From NCBI GenBank assembly GCA_023450835.1, contig JAEXGM010000146.1:1-64000 (forward strand): 64,000 nucleotides of DNA, written 5' to 3'. Under the pieces are notes generated by a model. The model was not told where the DNA came from. It ran no database searches and saw only the letters and a program-made list of their open reading frames with translations. The translations under genes were made by a program, and so were the position numbers. Shown in pieces: positions 19,532 to 28,054 of this stretch; the first letter of the stretch is position 1, and every line of letters begins with the position of its first letter. Source of the stretch: Bacillota bacterium. GTDB taxonomy: Bacteria > Bacillota > Clostridia > Lachnospirales > Lachnospiraceae.

Positions 19532-20305
19532 TTATCTAAACTCTGGCATATTTCCTCGAAAACGCAAAGGAAGATTATTGCGCTGAAGTCCTTTATTCTC
19601 TCTTTCTTTGATGGAAACGGAGTTAAAAAATGCTTTCCATAAATTATCAATGCTCTGTTCTTTCGCTGTCATTTCCTTAATTTTCTCTAAATCCAACATT
19701 TCAGCACCAGTATAGAACCATTGCTCTGCTGTCTTGTGTATGATGGCTGTATTCCTGGTTTCATCAAAAATCACAAAGTTCTCCTGACTCAATCTGTCAC
19801 TAAAATGCGGTGCCAGCAGTCTGATAATATCGTTCTTAGGAGCAATCTTTCCAATTAAGATTCCCTCCTTTAATTCCTGAAAACGTAAAAAACCTTTGAA
19901 ATGATGAGCTTCATTGGAGACATTCCTGTTTAATTCGAAAATTTTCATAACATCTTTGTTATAAAGACAATCCACCACGCCTCTTCCGATAGAAAAACCA
20001 ATAATTAAAAAACGATAAATCGCATCTCCTCTTGTAATATCACAAGAACAGGAGGCACCGCAGATAAGCTCATAAGCCTCTACGGATACCTTATCATAGA
20101 TAGCTTTTATTACTTTCGCAATTTTCTCATCGGAATTTTTGACATAAATATATTCCGTAAATAACTCCATATCTCCAAGATCTTCACCGGAGATAATACA
20201 TATCTTATTATTCGCATGTCCATTCCTGTCAGTCCATGCATCATACACTGCACTGAATATGCCTTCCAGGCTGTCTTCACAATAATAAACCTTTTTCATA
20301 TTCAT
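19532..20305 (-). CDS. TIGR03915-family (DUF4130-type) DNA metabolism protein
   Basis: A 257-residue protein matching the family that almost always accompanies the radical-SAM protein encoded just upstream. The middle section (SNEAHHFKGFLRFQELKEG and APKNDIIRLLAPHFSDR) is the recognisable DUF4130 core. The ATG overlaps the upstream stop codon (ATGA), so the pair is translationally coupled. The family is linked by context to uracil-DNA glycosylase and DNA repair, but its biochemical activity is not established. The upstream promoter has an SOS-like box. Confidence 0.82.
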   Translation of the reverse strand: MNMKKVYYCEDSLEGIFSAVYDAWTDRNGHANNKICIISGEDLGDMELFTEYIYVKNSDEKIAKVIKAIYDKVSVEAYELICGASCSCDITRGDAIYRFLIIGFSIGRGVVDCLYNKDVMKIFELNRNVSNEAHHFKGFLRFQELKEGILIGKIAPKNDIIRLLAPHFSDRLSQENFVIFDETRNTAIIHKTAEQWFYTGAEMLDLEKIKEMTAKEQSIDNLWKAFFNSVSIKERENKGLQRNNLPLRFRGNMPEFR

Positions 20306-21786
20306 AGAAAACTTCCAATCTGCTTATTGGCCGCAGTAAAATTCATATCATCGAACAAGGATAATTGTTTGTAGGCTGCAGAGGCATCCATGTCAAAGGG
20401 CAGCTTTTCTTTCACTCTCAGGAGCATGCTTGTAATATAATTTTCCTCTATCTTGACAGGGTACATCATTCTTCCCCCGCAGGTAATAAAATACAGTGCA
20501 CGTTTTAGAACAACGCCCATTTTCTTTAAATCTTCAAAAGACAATATGGCGGTTCTTCTGGCTTTTACAATTCTCTGAGCAGATTTCACTCCAATTCCCG
20601 GTACCCTGAGTAAGGTATAGTAATCCGCCTTATTAACTTCTACAGGGAATTGCTCCAGATGCCCGATGGCCCAATTACACTTCGGGTCCATCAAAACATT
20701 AAAGTTAGGCCTGCTCTCGGATAATAGCTCTGCCGCTTGAAATCCATAAAAACGAAGCAGCCAGTCTGCCTGATACAAACGATGTTCCCTCAGCAGCGGA
20801 GGGCCCTGGCTGACGGCCGGAAGAGAACTGTCCTCATTAATGCTGATATAAGCAGAATAAAACACTCTTTTTAAATCAAACTTCTGATATAAGGCTTCCG
20901 CCACCGACATAATCTGGTAATCACTCTCCGGTGTTGCTCCTATAATCATCTGGGTACTTTGTCCCGCAGGCACAAAACCCCTGTTGATGCTCGGTGCTTT
21001 AATCACGCCAAAGGAAGACTTAATGCTGTCCGCTGCCATAATATCCTGTACATCCTGAATAACAGGAGAATTAGCAGATATATTATGCTTTAAATTATCC
21101 GGCAATGCGATTGCAGTTTCCTCTTCCATAAACGGCAGTCTATTAAAGGCAGCTTTTCCTTTATTCTCTATCCTGCCAATCTGAATCTGCTTCATGGGCC
21201 TTAGAATATTCTTACGGGTTTTATTGGGGGCAAGCATTCTCAAGCTATCTGCTGTAGGTAACTCTAAGTTGACGCTCATCCTGTCCGCATACCAGCCTGT
21301 CATCTCCACCAGCACAGGGTCTGCTCCCGGAACAGCTTTACAATGGATATATCCGTTAAATTGATATACTTCCCGAAGCATTCTCAGGGTTTTACACATT
21401 AGCTCCATTGTGTGGTCCGGTGTCTTTAGTACCCCTGAACTTAAAAAAAGTCCTTCTATATAATTCCTGCGGTAAAACTCTATGGTAAGGCTGCAGATTT
21501 CTTCCGGTGTAAAGGTAGCTCTCAGCACATCATTGGAAGCTCTGTTAAAGCAGTATTTGCAGTCAAAAATACATTCATTTGTCATTAATATTTTAAGCAG
21601 AGAGATACATCTGCCGTCTGCTGAAAAAGTATGACAAATACCGCAGGCTATGGAATTACCGATTCCGTTGCCGCCTCCGCTTCTGTCAACACCGCTGGAG
21701 GTACAGGCTACATCATATTTTGCGGCATCCGAAAGCACCTCGAGCTTTTTCTGTACTGTCATATCTTCCTGAATTATTATACTCAT
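20302..21786 (-). CDS. Putative DNA modification/repair radical SAM protein (TIGR03916-type)
   Basis: A 494-residue radical SAM enzyme. The [4Fe-4S] motif CIFDCKYC (cysteines near 72, 76, 79) is intact, an earlier CGICHTFSADGRC region precedes it, and a C-terminal helix-hairpin-helix (LLRVPGIGVKSAQRIVKARR, near 415) suggests DNA binding. The ATG has AGGAGG five bases upstream. It is followed with a 4-nt overlap by its usual partner. An SOS-like operator and a second weaker palindrome flank the promoter. Substrate unknown; a nucleobase lesion or modification is the family hypothesis. Confidence 0.87.
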   Translation of the reverse strand: MSIIIQEDMTVQKKLEVLSDAAKYDVACTSSGVDRSGGGNGIGNSIACGICHTFSADGRCISLLKILMTNECIFDCKYCFNRASNDVLRATFTPEEICSLTIEFYRRNYIEGLFLSSGVLKTPDHTMELMCKTLRMLREVYQFNGYIHCKAVPGADPVLVEMTGWYADRMSVNLELPTADSLRMLAPNKTRKNILRPMKQIQIGRIENKGKAAFNRLPFMEEETAIALPDNLKHNISANSPVIQDVQDIMAADSIKSSFGVIKAPSINRGFVPAGQSTQMIIGATPESDYQIMSVAEALYQKFDLKRVFYSAYISINEDSSLPAVSQGPPLLREHRLYQADWLLRFYGFQAAELLSESRPNFNVLMDPKCNWAIGHLEQFPVEVNKADYYTLLRVPGIGVKSAQRIVKARRTAILSFEDLKKMGVVLKRALYFITCGGRMMYPVKIEENYITSMLLRVKEKLPFDMDASAAYKQLSLFDDMNFTAANKQIGSFL

Positions 21787-21798
21787 GCCAACCTCCTG

Positions 21799-21867
21799 CA
21801 AACATTTGTTTGTATTAGTTTAACACAGTGCATATAAATATTCAAGCCTTTTTCGAACAAATGTTCA
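21799..21867 (-). promoter_or_regulatory. Promoter with LexA-like (SOS) box for the radical-SAM pair
   Basis: Minus-strand TTGAAT (21840-21845) and TAAACT (21817-21822) at 17 bp. CGAACAAATGTTCA at 21854-21867 matches the Gram-positive LexA box CGAACRNRYGTTYC at 13 of 14 positions, just upstream of -35. A weaker palindrome CAAACATTTGTTTG (21799-21812) covers the likely transcription start. Confidence 0.65.
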
Positions 21868-21873
21868 CATCGT

Positions 21874-23016
21874 TTATTTACTTTCCATCCTGCTTTTATT
21901 GATAACCAGCGACAGGCTGAAATATGCGCCTGCTATCAAAACATTTACTCCCAGCATATATAGAATTTTATAGACGACCGGCCATGAAAACTGAGGAAGA
22001 CTTCCGATTTCACTGTTTATATTTTTTAGCCAGTAAACCGGCGTAAACTCTGCCGCGTTAATCAGGCTCATCTTATTACTGTAGAACAGGTCACTGTTAA
22101 AAAATGCAGTGAATGCAGTATAAAGCAGGATTAAGACTATATTTATTTCATTTTTTAATGCCAGCGCAGATAAGAAATAGCAGATACCTAAAACACAAAT
22201 AGAGTAGACAAAAAAGTTCAGCATAGAAAATAACATATTCCAGCTTAAAGCTATTTCGGGATTCAGTATAAATATAAGAATAAAGACAATACCATCACCG
22301 CAAAGAACAAAAATAAAATTGGATAAAAATAAGCGCAGGCTATTCTTTCCTGCCGATATGGGCGCAATTTCATGTTTTTTACGAATTCCGCTTACTCCGA
22401 AAAAACTGCTGATTCTTCCTATTGCAAAAAAACATAAAAATACCATAATATATGCCGCCACTTTAAAAAAATTCTCAACATACAGGCTATTCTGATAGTC
22501 TCTGTCATTCTCTTCCAGTGATATACTTACCCTGCTTTTCATGTCGGTATCAAGCTGCTTTGCCAACTCTTTTGCTGTAATATTACTATTGTTGGTAAGG
22601 TATTGCTGTGCGGTCTTAAGATATCCTTCAAGCATGTATTTTAAGGGCAGTGCTTCCGTTTTTCCGGTTTCAGACAACCCTATGACGGGTTTGTTCTCCT
22701 CCATAAAATCTTTTTGATAATACTGCGGTATATCGAGAATATAATCGTACTGCACGTTTGATAAATAATCCAGATAAGCATCGGAGGAATCGGATATTAC
22801 CAGCTTGCAATATCTGCTCAGATACTTTATAAGGCTGTTTGTAAGTTCGCTGCCGGAATCCCTGTTTATGATAAGTACTTCTGATTTCATTTCTGCTGTA
22901 AACCTGCTTTCCGATTCCTTATACTGAGAATACTTTGCAGATAACATAAGTAATGCCAGCAAAAGAACCGGTATCATTATGGAGTTTTTTAAAAGTTTAC
23001 TATATATTTTTGTCAA
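21874..23016 (-). CDS. ABC-2 type transporter permease
   Basis: A 380-residue integral membrane protein: one N-terminal membrane segment (SIMIPVLLLALLMLSA), a large external region of about 170 residues, then five or six membrane segments from about 180 onward. This is the ABC2_membrane_3 plan. The start is TTG with AAAGGA nine bases upstream. It is the last gene of an ATPase-permease-permease operon. Its partner permease is 40 bp upstream, so they probably form a heterodimer in the membrane with the ATPase at 24305. Confidence 0.85.
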   Translation of the reverse strand: MTKIYSKLLKNSIMIPVLLLALLMLSAKYSQYKESESRFTAEMKSEVLIINRDSGSELTNSLIKYLSRYCKLVISDSSDAYLDYLSNVQYDYILDIPQYYQKDFMEENKPVIGLSETGKTEALPLKYMLEGYLKTAQQYLTNNSNITAKELAKQLDTDMKSRVSISLEENDRDYQNSLYVENFFKVAAYIMVFLCFFAIGRISSFFGVSGIRKKHEIAPISAGKNSLRLFLSNFIFVLCGDGIVFILIFILNPEIALSWNMLFSMLNFFVYSICVLGICYFLSALALKNEINIVLILLYTAFTAFFNSDLFYSNKMSLINAAEFTPVYWLKNINSEIGSLPQFSWPVVYKILYMLGVNVLIAGAYFSLSLVINKSRMESK

Positions 23017-23055
23017 CTTTTTAATTCCTTTCTGTTTTCCCTTCTGATGCTTTCC

Positions 23056-24138
23056 TTATTCTTCCTGGTTTTTATACTTGATAAAAAGCCATACAAGGAT
23101 TAAGAAGCTATAGAGAAACAACAGCAGTCCATCTTTTAAAAATAAAAAGAAGCCATCCTGTAAGGTTATACAATAAAGCATTTCTGTAATGAGCGAGGGC
23201 GGATTAATAAGCTTTATATACGGAAAATTGCTGGTAATAAAATATCTGGATGCCGCCGGTGTAAAAAAGGCAGTCAAAGTCATAACAACCATAATAATAT
23301 TAAGCATTATATCCTTTACTTTTAAGTTCAGCCTTTTTACGGAACCAATCAGCAGTCCTGTCAATATCCCTCCAAGGGAGCCCAGTGCCGCTGTTGTTAA
23401 ATACAATTCCCGCCTTAATTGCAAGCTCCTTCCAATGCTGCTTAAGATAATAAATGAAAAAATCATAATACACCCTGTCTGCAGGATATATACACAGGCA
23501 AAGTGAATCAACAGGACTTTCCATTTTGGGGCAGGACTAAAGCGAAGTTTTTTACCGATGCCGGAATGCTCCGGTACTAATTCTCTCATCTCTTCAAATC
23601 CCCATCTTGCACCCAGAATGCAAAGCAGTGCTGTGATATAAAGAAATGCCAGGATTTTTTTATCCGGCAGAGTTATAGGTTCTGTCATGCTGACAACCAG
23701 TTCACTCTGTTTTATTTGAGACGTCTCACCGGACTTGTCAGATAAAGTTCCTCCATCTTTTCTTTGCACTTCACTGTCCAGATATCCTCTGACAATTGAC
23801 TGCTTGTAACCCATATCGTTGATATATAGTTTAACTTCATTGCCGGTCGTAATATAAGCATCTAATTTCTTCTCTTTTAACAAAGCCTGCATCTTCTCTT
23901 TGCTGCCGTAAACCAGGTGAAATTCCTCTCCATAAAGAAAAGAATAAGGAAGTTTTGTATCATCCTCTGCAACTATCCCAAGTTCAATGCGCTGTGCATC
24001 TCTTCTGTCAGGCAGTGTGTCAATTATAAAGTTAATCATTCCCATCACTATAAGAGGCAGTATCAGAGAAAATATAATAATCTTCTTCCGTCTGCATAGA
24101 AGTTTTATCCTAGCTATAATAATCTCCCAATAATTCAT
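23056..24138 (-). CDS. ABC-2 type transporter permease
   Basis: A 360-residue membrane protein with the same plan as its neighbour: an N-terminal membrane helix (IIIFSLILPLIVMGMINF), a long external loop and five or so C-terminal helices. The ATG of MNYWEIIIARIK has GAGG five bases upstream. The frame is open 30 codons further, but this is dispersed-repeat sequence and not coding. It lies between the ATPase gene and the second permease. Confidence 0.87.
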   Translation of the reverse strand: MNYWEIIIARIKLLCRRKKIIIFSLILPLIVMGMINFIIDTLPDRRDAQRIELGIVAEDDTKLPYSFLYGEEFHLVYGSKEKMQALLKEKKLDAYITTGNEVKLYINDMGYKQSIVRGYLDSEVQRKDGGTLSDKSGETSQIKQSELVVSMTEPITLPDKKILAFLYITALLCILGARWGFEEMRELVPEHSGIGKKLRFSPAPKWKVLLIHFACVYILQTGCIMIFSFIILSSIGRSLQLRRELYLTTAALGSLGGILTGLLIGSVKRLNLKVKDIMLNIIMVVMTLTAFFTPAASRYFITSNFPYIKLINPPSLITEMLYCITLQDGFFLFLKDGLLLFLYSFLILVWLFIKYKNQEE

Positions 24139-24139
24139 T

Positions 24140-24300
24140 CTAACCTCTTTCGCCAATGTCAAATCTTTGATTTGATATTCCTGAATCTGTAGTTGAAAAT
24201 GTCTTTTATTTTTCAACCTAACGGACATTTGGTCGTAAGGCCACTTGGTGCCAGATGTGAAAATTGTCCTTTAATTTTCACACTAACAATCATGCCCTTT
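24140..24300. repeat. Composite hairpin repeat between ATPase and permease genes
   Basis: From left: a TCAAATCTTTGATTTGA hairpin, a TTGAAAA...TTTTCAA hairpin, the CGGACATTTGGTCGTAAGG module, then hairpin B (GTGAAAATT...AATTTTCAC) and the CATGCCCTTTCCGAC tail. It fills the gap between two co-directional genes of one operon and contributes a false N-terminal extension to the permease. Confidence 0.85.
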
Positions 24301-24304
24301 CCGA

Positions 24305-25237
24305 CTAATCTTTCAACTCCTTACCGGTTATCTCCAGATAAACATCATCCAATGTAGGCATTTCAGTAATAATTCTGCCAAAGGGAATTTTTTGTTCCTG
24401 CAGATAGTCCAACAACAGCATCAGATTATTTCTGCCCTTTTTTGCTTTTACCACCAACATCTGATTATCGTACTCTGCTCCTGAAACATTAGGAAGCTGT
24501 CTGATGTCTTGCAGCTGGCTTTCTAAAAGAGAATAGGCTTCAAGTGATATCTTCTCTCCCAGTGAAATCATATTCTTTAGCTCTTCTTTCGTCCCATGGG
24601 CAATTACACGGCCTTTTTCCAGCATTGTAATTTCCGTACAAAGCTGCTCAATCTCATCAATATTCTGTGAAAAATAAAGAATAGTAGTACCGCGGTTCTT
24701 AAGTTCTATGATGCAGTCCGCTAATTTCTTTCTGCTGTGGGGATCTGTTCCGTCAATGGGTTCATCCAGAATTAAAAGCGTCGGCTTATGCACGATACCA
24801 CAGGCAAACTGAAGTCTCTTAAGAAGGCCCTGGCTTAATTTTTTCGGATAAAGTCTTACAAAGTCCTCCAGGCCTAAAAATTCTATTGTTTCCCTCGTAA
24901 GCTCTTTTACCTTCTGTTTATCGCTTTCGTACAGGCTGCAAAAATACGATATATTTTCATACAGTGTCAGCTCCTCAAAAACAGCTTCTTCCGCCAAAAC
25001 CACTCCGATTTTTCTTTTTATATCAAAGGAATCCTTCTCCAACTTCTTTTCCCACAAAAGAATAGAGCCTTTATCGTATTTCTTAAGCCCTAAAATGCAC
25101 TCTAACAGGGTTGTCTTACCGGAGCCTGCCGGTCCCAGTATTCCGTGAATCTGCCCTTCTTTTACTTTTAATTCAAGATAATCCAGTGCGATAATCTTAT
25201 CATAGCGCTTTACCAGATTCTTTACTTCTATCACCAT
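24305..25237 (-). CDS. ABC transporter ATP-binding protein
   Basis: A 310-residue ATPase of the ABC-2 exporter. Walker A GPAGSGKTT, signature LSQGLLKR (a variant of LSGGQ), Walker B LLILDEP and a C-terminal extension of about 90 residues are visible. The D-loop (DGTDPHSRKK) resembles the CcmA/NatA group. First gene of the operon with the two permeases; divergent from a histidine kinase/response regulator pair. The layout matches linearmycin-type (LnrJK-LnrLMN) resistance modules, suggesting export of or defence against a membrane-active compound. Confidence 0.9.
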   Translation of the reverse strand: MVIEVKNLVKRYDKIIALDYLELKVKEGQIHGILGPAGSGKTTLLECILGLKKYDKGSILLWEKKLEKDSFDIKRKIGVVLAEEAVFEELTLYENISYFCSLYESDKQKVKELTRETIEFLGLEDFVRLYPKKLSQGLLKRLQFACGIVHKPTLLILDEPIDGTDPHSRKKLADCIIELKNRGTTILYFSQNIDEIEQLCTEITMLEKGRVIAHGTKEELKNMISLGEKISLEAYSLLESQLQDIRQLPNVSGAEYDNQMLVVKAKKGRNNLMLLLDYLQEQKIPFGRIITEMPTLDDVYLEITGKELKD

Positions 25238-25292
25238 AAAAACGCCCTACCCTACTAAGTATTTTATACTAAACTGTAACGTCTTTTTTCTC

Positions 25293-25356
25293 ATTATACT
25301 GAAAGTATTACCCCTTCGCAATATGAATTGCTTTTTATTACCGATTTTGTTATGAT
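25293..25356. promoter_or_regulatory. Divergent promoters: ABC exporter and two-component system
   Basis: Minus strand: TTGCGA (25316-25321) and TATAAT (25293-25298), 17 bp apart, for the ATPase operon. Plus strand: TTGCTT (25328-25333) and TATGAT (25351-25356), 17 bp apart, for the kinase. The two promoters are back to back. Confidence 0.65.
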
Positions 25357-25376
25357 ATAGAAAACAAAATTCCCAC

Positions 25377-25470
25377 TAACAGCCATGCCATTTCCAGCGT
25401 GGCTTATGTTTGAGCCGAGGATTTAGGGGATGCAACCAGCTATTCGAATTATTCCTTTCAATAATTCAAA
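25377..25470. repeat. Hairpin repeat copy upstream of the kinase gene
   Basis: Carries the ACTAACAGCCATGCC segment, a decayed hairpin A (GTTTGAGCCGAGGATTT) and a hairpin B variant GAATTATTCCTTTCAATAATTC. It lies between the kinase promoter and its ribosome site. Confidence 0.7.
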
Positions 25471-25495
25471 CTACCCAGGAAGGGAGGAAAATCAT

Positions 25496-26590
25496 TTGCA
25501 ATTTATAACGGACAAAATGGTCCTTTTTGTTATCTGTCTGGCTTTATATCTCTTTTCCTACCCTGATTCCTATTCTCCCGTCCACATACTGGCCTTTATC
25601 ATCCTGACCTGTCTGTGTACCTATACGGAGAATCAGCGTATCCGCCTGGCTTTATTTCTACTGGCTCTTGGAATCTGCCAGTATTTCCCTCCCTGTCTTT
25701 TGCTTATGCCGTTAATTTATTACGATATTCTATATGAGATATATGAAAACTTTGTATTTTTACTCCTTATACCATTATTAATGAATTTTACGGAATACCA
25801 TACAATAACTTATATCCTGATATTAATGTTATTTACACTTGCCACTTTTTTAAAGCACAAATCCTTCCAGTACTCTAAAATGATATTGGAATACAACGAA
25901 CAGCGGGATGCTTCAAAGGAACTTTCCCTCCTACAGGAAGAACGGAATCAAAGTCTCCTGGAAAATCAGGACTATGAAATAAATGTAGCAACTTTAAATG
26001 AAAGAAACCGTATCTCAAAAGAAATTCATGATAACATCGGACATATTCTCTCCAGAGCTTTGCTGCAAATAGGTGCCCTACTCATGGTATCCTCCGATGA
26101 GACCCAGAAAGAAGGCTTAAAAGACTTAAAATCCTCCCTCTCTCAGGGAATGGACAGTATCCGCTCAAGTATACACAATATGTACGATGAATCCATTGAT
26201 TTATACACTTCTATTGAAACCCTGACCAAGGATTTCACTTTTTGTCCCGTGAATTTTGAGTATGATATCCGAAGTACGCCTGATATCAAGCTCAAATATG
26301 CATTGATTGCCATTACCAAAGAAGCCCTCTCCAATATCATAAAGCATTCAAATGCCTCAAAAGTCCGCATAAGTCTCTTGGAGCATCCGGCTATGTACCA
26401 GCTCATTATCTCTGATAATGGACATATCAGTGAAGAGAGATTGATTAAATTAAAGGCCCTGGATAAGAGCCAGAATTATTTTGACGGAATGGGGCTTCAG
26501 AATATGATGGACCGTGTAAGAGGATTTCAGGGAATCATGAATATAACTGCCGACAACGGCTTTAAGATTTTTATTAGTATCCCAAAATAA
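25496..26590 (+). CDS. Sensor histidine kinase (HisKA_3 / NarL-partner type)
   Basis: About 364 residues. The N-terminal 110 residues contain several hydrophobic helices (membrane sensor without a large external domain). A short coiled linker precedes the H-box ISKEIHDNIGHIL (phosphoacceptor His), and the C-terminal ATPase shows TKEALSNIIKHSNAS (N box) and a GMGLQNM G box. The start is taken as TTG at 25496, with GGGAGG eight bases upstream; an ATG at 25430 lies in repeat DNA and has no ribosome site. Paired with the response regulator 70 bp downstream and divergent from an ABC exporter it probably regulates. Confidence 0.87.
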   Translation: MQFITDKMVLFVICLALYLFSYPDSYSPVHILAFIILTCLCTYTENQRIRLALFLLALGICQYFPPCLLLMPLIYYDILYEIYENFVFLLLIPLLMNFTEYHTITYILILMLFTLATFLKHKSFQYSKMILEYNEQRDASKELSLLQEERNQSLLENQDYEINVATLNERNRISKEIHDNIGHILSRALLQIGALLMVSSDETQKEGLKDLKSSLSQGMDSIRSSIHNMYDESIDLYTSIETLTKDFTFCPVNFEYDIRSTPDIKLKYALIAITKEALSNIIKHSNASKVRISLLEHPAMYQLIISDNGHISEERLIKLKALDKSQNYFDGMGLQNMMDRVRGFQGIMNITADNGFKIFISIPK

Positions 26591-26592
26591 AG

Positions 26593-26655
26593 AAAAGTTC
26601 ACAAACATAAATTTATGCCGGCGCAGGAATCTGCGGCGTATTGGCAATATGGAGG
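26593..26655. repeat. Variant hairpin repeat between kinase and regulator genes
   Basis: The complement reads CCAATACGCCGCAGATTCC..., matching the CCAATACGCCTC module near 3170. It includes a CATAAATTTATG palindrome and a CGCAGGAATCTGCG hairpin. Another copy at a junction of co-directional genes. Confidence 0.55.
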
Positions 26656-26661
26656 TTTTAT

Positions 26662-27285
26662 ATGAAAGTCCTTATAGTGGATGATGACAAACTTGTTTGT
26701 TCTTCTCTCAAAATTATTCTTTCTTCTGACAAAGAAATCACTGTCTGCGCAAGCGGTAACAACGGGGAAGATGCTATCCGGTTATTTGCAGAACATGAAC
26801 CGGATATTTTATTAATGGATATCCGTATGGAGCCTATGTCCGGCCTTATTGCAGGTGAGAAAATCCTAGCCCAATATCCTGAAGCAAAAATCCTCTACCT
26901 TACCACCTTTTTAGATGACGATTATATTATAAAAGCTTTGAATATCGGTGCAAAAGGTTATATGTTAAAGCAGGACTTTGAAAGCATCCTCCCCGCCCTC
27001 AATGCTGTATACAAAGGTCAGAATGTATATGGAAATGAGATAATCACCAAACTGCCCGGCCTTTTGCAGCAGCCCAGCAGCCAGCTGAATACCGCAAGTT
27101 TTGGGATAACAGAAAAAGAATTCGAGATTATCTGCAAAATTGCCGACGGTCTTTCCAACAAGGAAATTGCAGAACTTTTATTCTTAAGCGAAGGCACCGT
27201 ACGAAATTATATCAGCCTGATTCTTGAAAAACTCTCCTTAAGAGACCGGACGCAGATAGCGATTTTCTATTATAAAAATTGCTGA
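26662..27285 (+). CDS. NarL/LuxR-family response regulator
   Basis: A 207-residue response regulator. The receiver domain (1-120) has the acidic pair VDDD, the phosphoacceptor Asp in DILLMDIRM, the conserved Thr and a Lys in GAKGYML. The LuxR-type helix-turn-helix (about 145-200) reads KIADGLSNKEIAELLFLSEGTVRNY. The ATG (MKVLIVDDD) has GGAGG six bases upstream. Likely activates the divergent ABC exporter operon. Confidence 0.93.
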   Translation: MKVLIVDDDKLVCSSLKIILSSDKEITVCASGNNGEDAIRLFAEHEPDILLMDIRMEPMSGLIAGEKILAQYPEAKILYLTTFLDDDYIIKALNIGAKGYMLKQDFESILPALNAVYKGQNVYGNEIITKLPGLLQQPSSQLNTASFGITEKEFEIICKIADGLSNKEIAELLFLSEGTVRNYISLILEKLSLRDRTQIAIFYYKNC

Positions 27286-27460
27286 TTTTTTATTAACTCT
27301 ATATACGGTTAATCTTATGAACTTACAATTCACTTGACCTAAAATTAATACATGGAAATATAGCTTGAAGAATACAAATGACTTAAAATCCAATTCCCGC
27401 CACAAAAATGTTTTAGAATCCAATCATATAGCAAGAATTAAATTATTAAAAATAAACCCA

Positions 27461-27571
27461 AAAAGAAGGGCTGTCGCAAAATACAAAAATTCAACAAGAT
27501 ATGGTTCATAGACACTTAGTCAGCACCAATATTTTGTATGAAAAATTCATTTTGCGGCAGCCCCTTCTTTT
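27461..27571. terminator. Long palindrome after the response regulator
   Basis: Outer arms AAAGAAGGGCTGTCGCAAAAT and its near-complement ATTTTGCGGCAGCCCCTTCTTT enclose a second stem (ATACAAAAAT / ATATTTTGTAT). A T-run follows, so it can terminate; size and nested arms also resemble a small inverted-repeat element. Confidence 0.7.
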
Positions 27572-27630
27572 ATTTAACAAAGTTTTAAGCCATTATATAA
27601 TCCGAAAGCCCTGTTTTCAATACATCTACA

Positions 27631-27707
27631 GGCAATTTACCCAAAGCAGAAAGAACGAATACGCCTTGGAACCAGCGTATTCGTCTTTCTGCTTTGTGCA
27701 AATTGCC
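27631..27707. repeat. Long hairpin with conserved CTTGGAACCAG loop, copy 1
   Basis: A 77-nt near-perfect hairpin running from GGCAATTT to AAATTGCC with the apex GCCTTGGAACCAGCG. A second copy at 58102-58177 has the same apex while its stem carries compensatory changes. It lies between convergent genes. Confidence 0.8.
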
Positions 27708-27749
27708 GTCCCCTTGAGAAAGACTGACACCCAGACCATTGACTTTATT

Positions 27750-28028
27750 CTAAAAAAACACCCATGCTATTAAAGCAAACAACCCAAGAATCAGAATAGC
27801 TATCGGCATAAAGACCAGTAAAGCTGACAGAGTTAACGCCATCATGTCATGTCTTTCAATCTCCATCCCTTTTTTCTTATGAGCTTTCGGCAGCTTTTTA
27901 GGCTCAGCTTCTTTCTCTGGTTCATCCGGTGAAAATGGTGCCACTCCATCCAGGCTTTCCATCTCTTTTTCATTCTTTTCCTTCAGCCAGTCCATAGCTC
28001 TTTCATTTTTCTTTTCAAAAAGCACCAT
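27750..28028 (-). CDS. Small single-pass membrane protein of the opp operon
   Basis: A 92-residue protein. The first 60 residues are charged (lysine and glutamate rich, helical), and the C terminus is a hydrophobic helix of about 28 residues (LTLSALLVFMPIAILILG) ending WVFF, so it is probably tail-anchored. AGGTGAA precedes the ATG. It begins 26 bp after oppF on the same strand and appears to be the last gene of the operon. No family recognised; a role with the Opp transporter is inferred from position only. Confidence 0.7.
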   Translation of the reverse strand: MVLFEKKNERAMDWLKEKNEKEMESLDGVAPFSPDEPEKEAEPKKLPKAHKKKGMEIERHDMMALTLSALLVFMPIAILILGLFALIAWVFF

Positions 28029-28054
28029 TTCACCTTCCTTCCATTGCTAACCTG

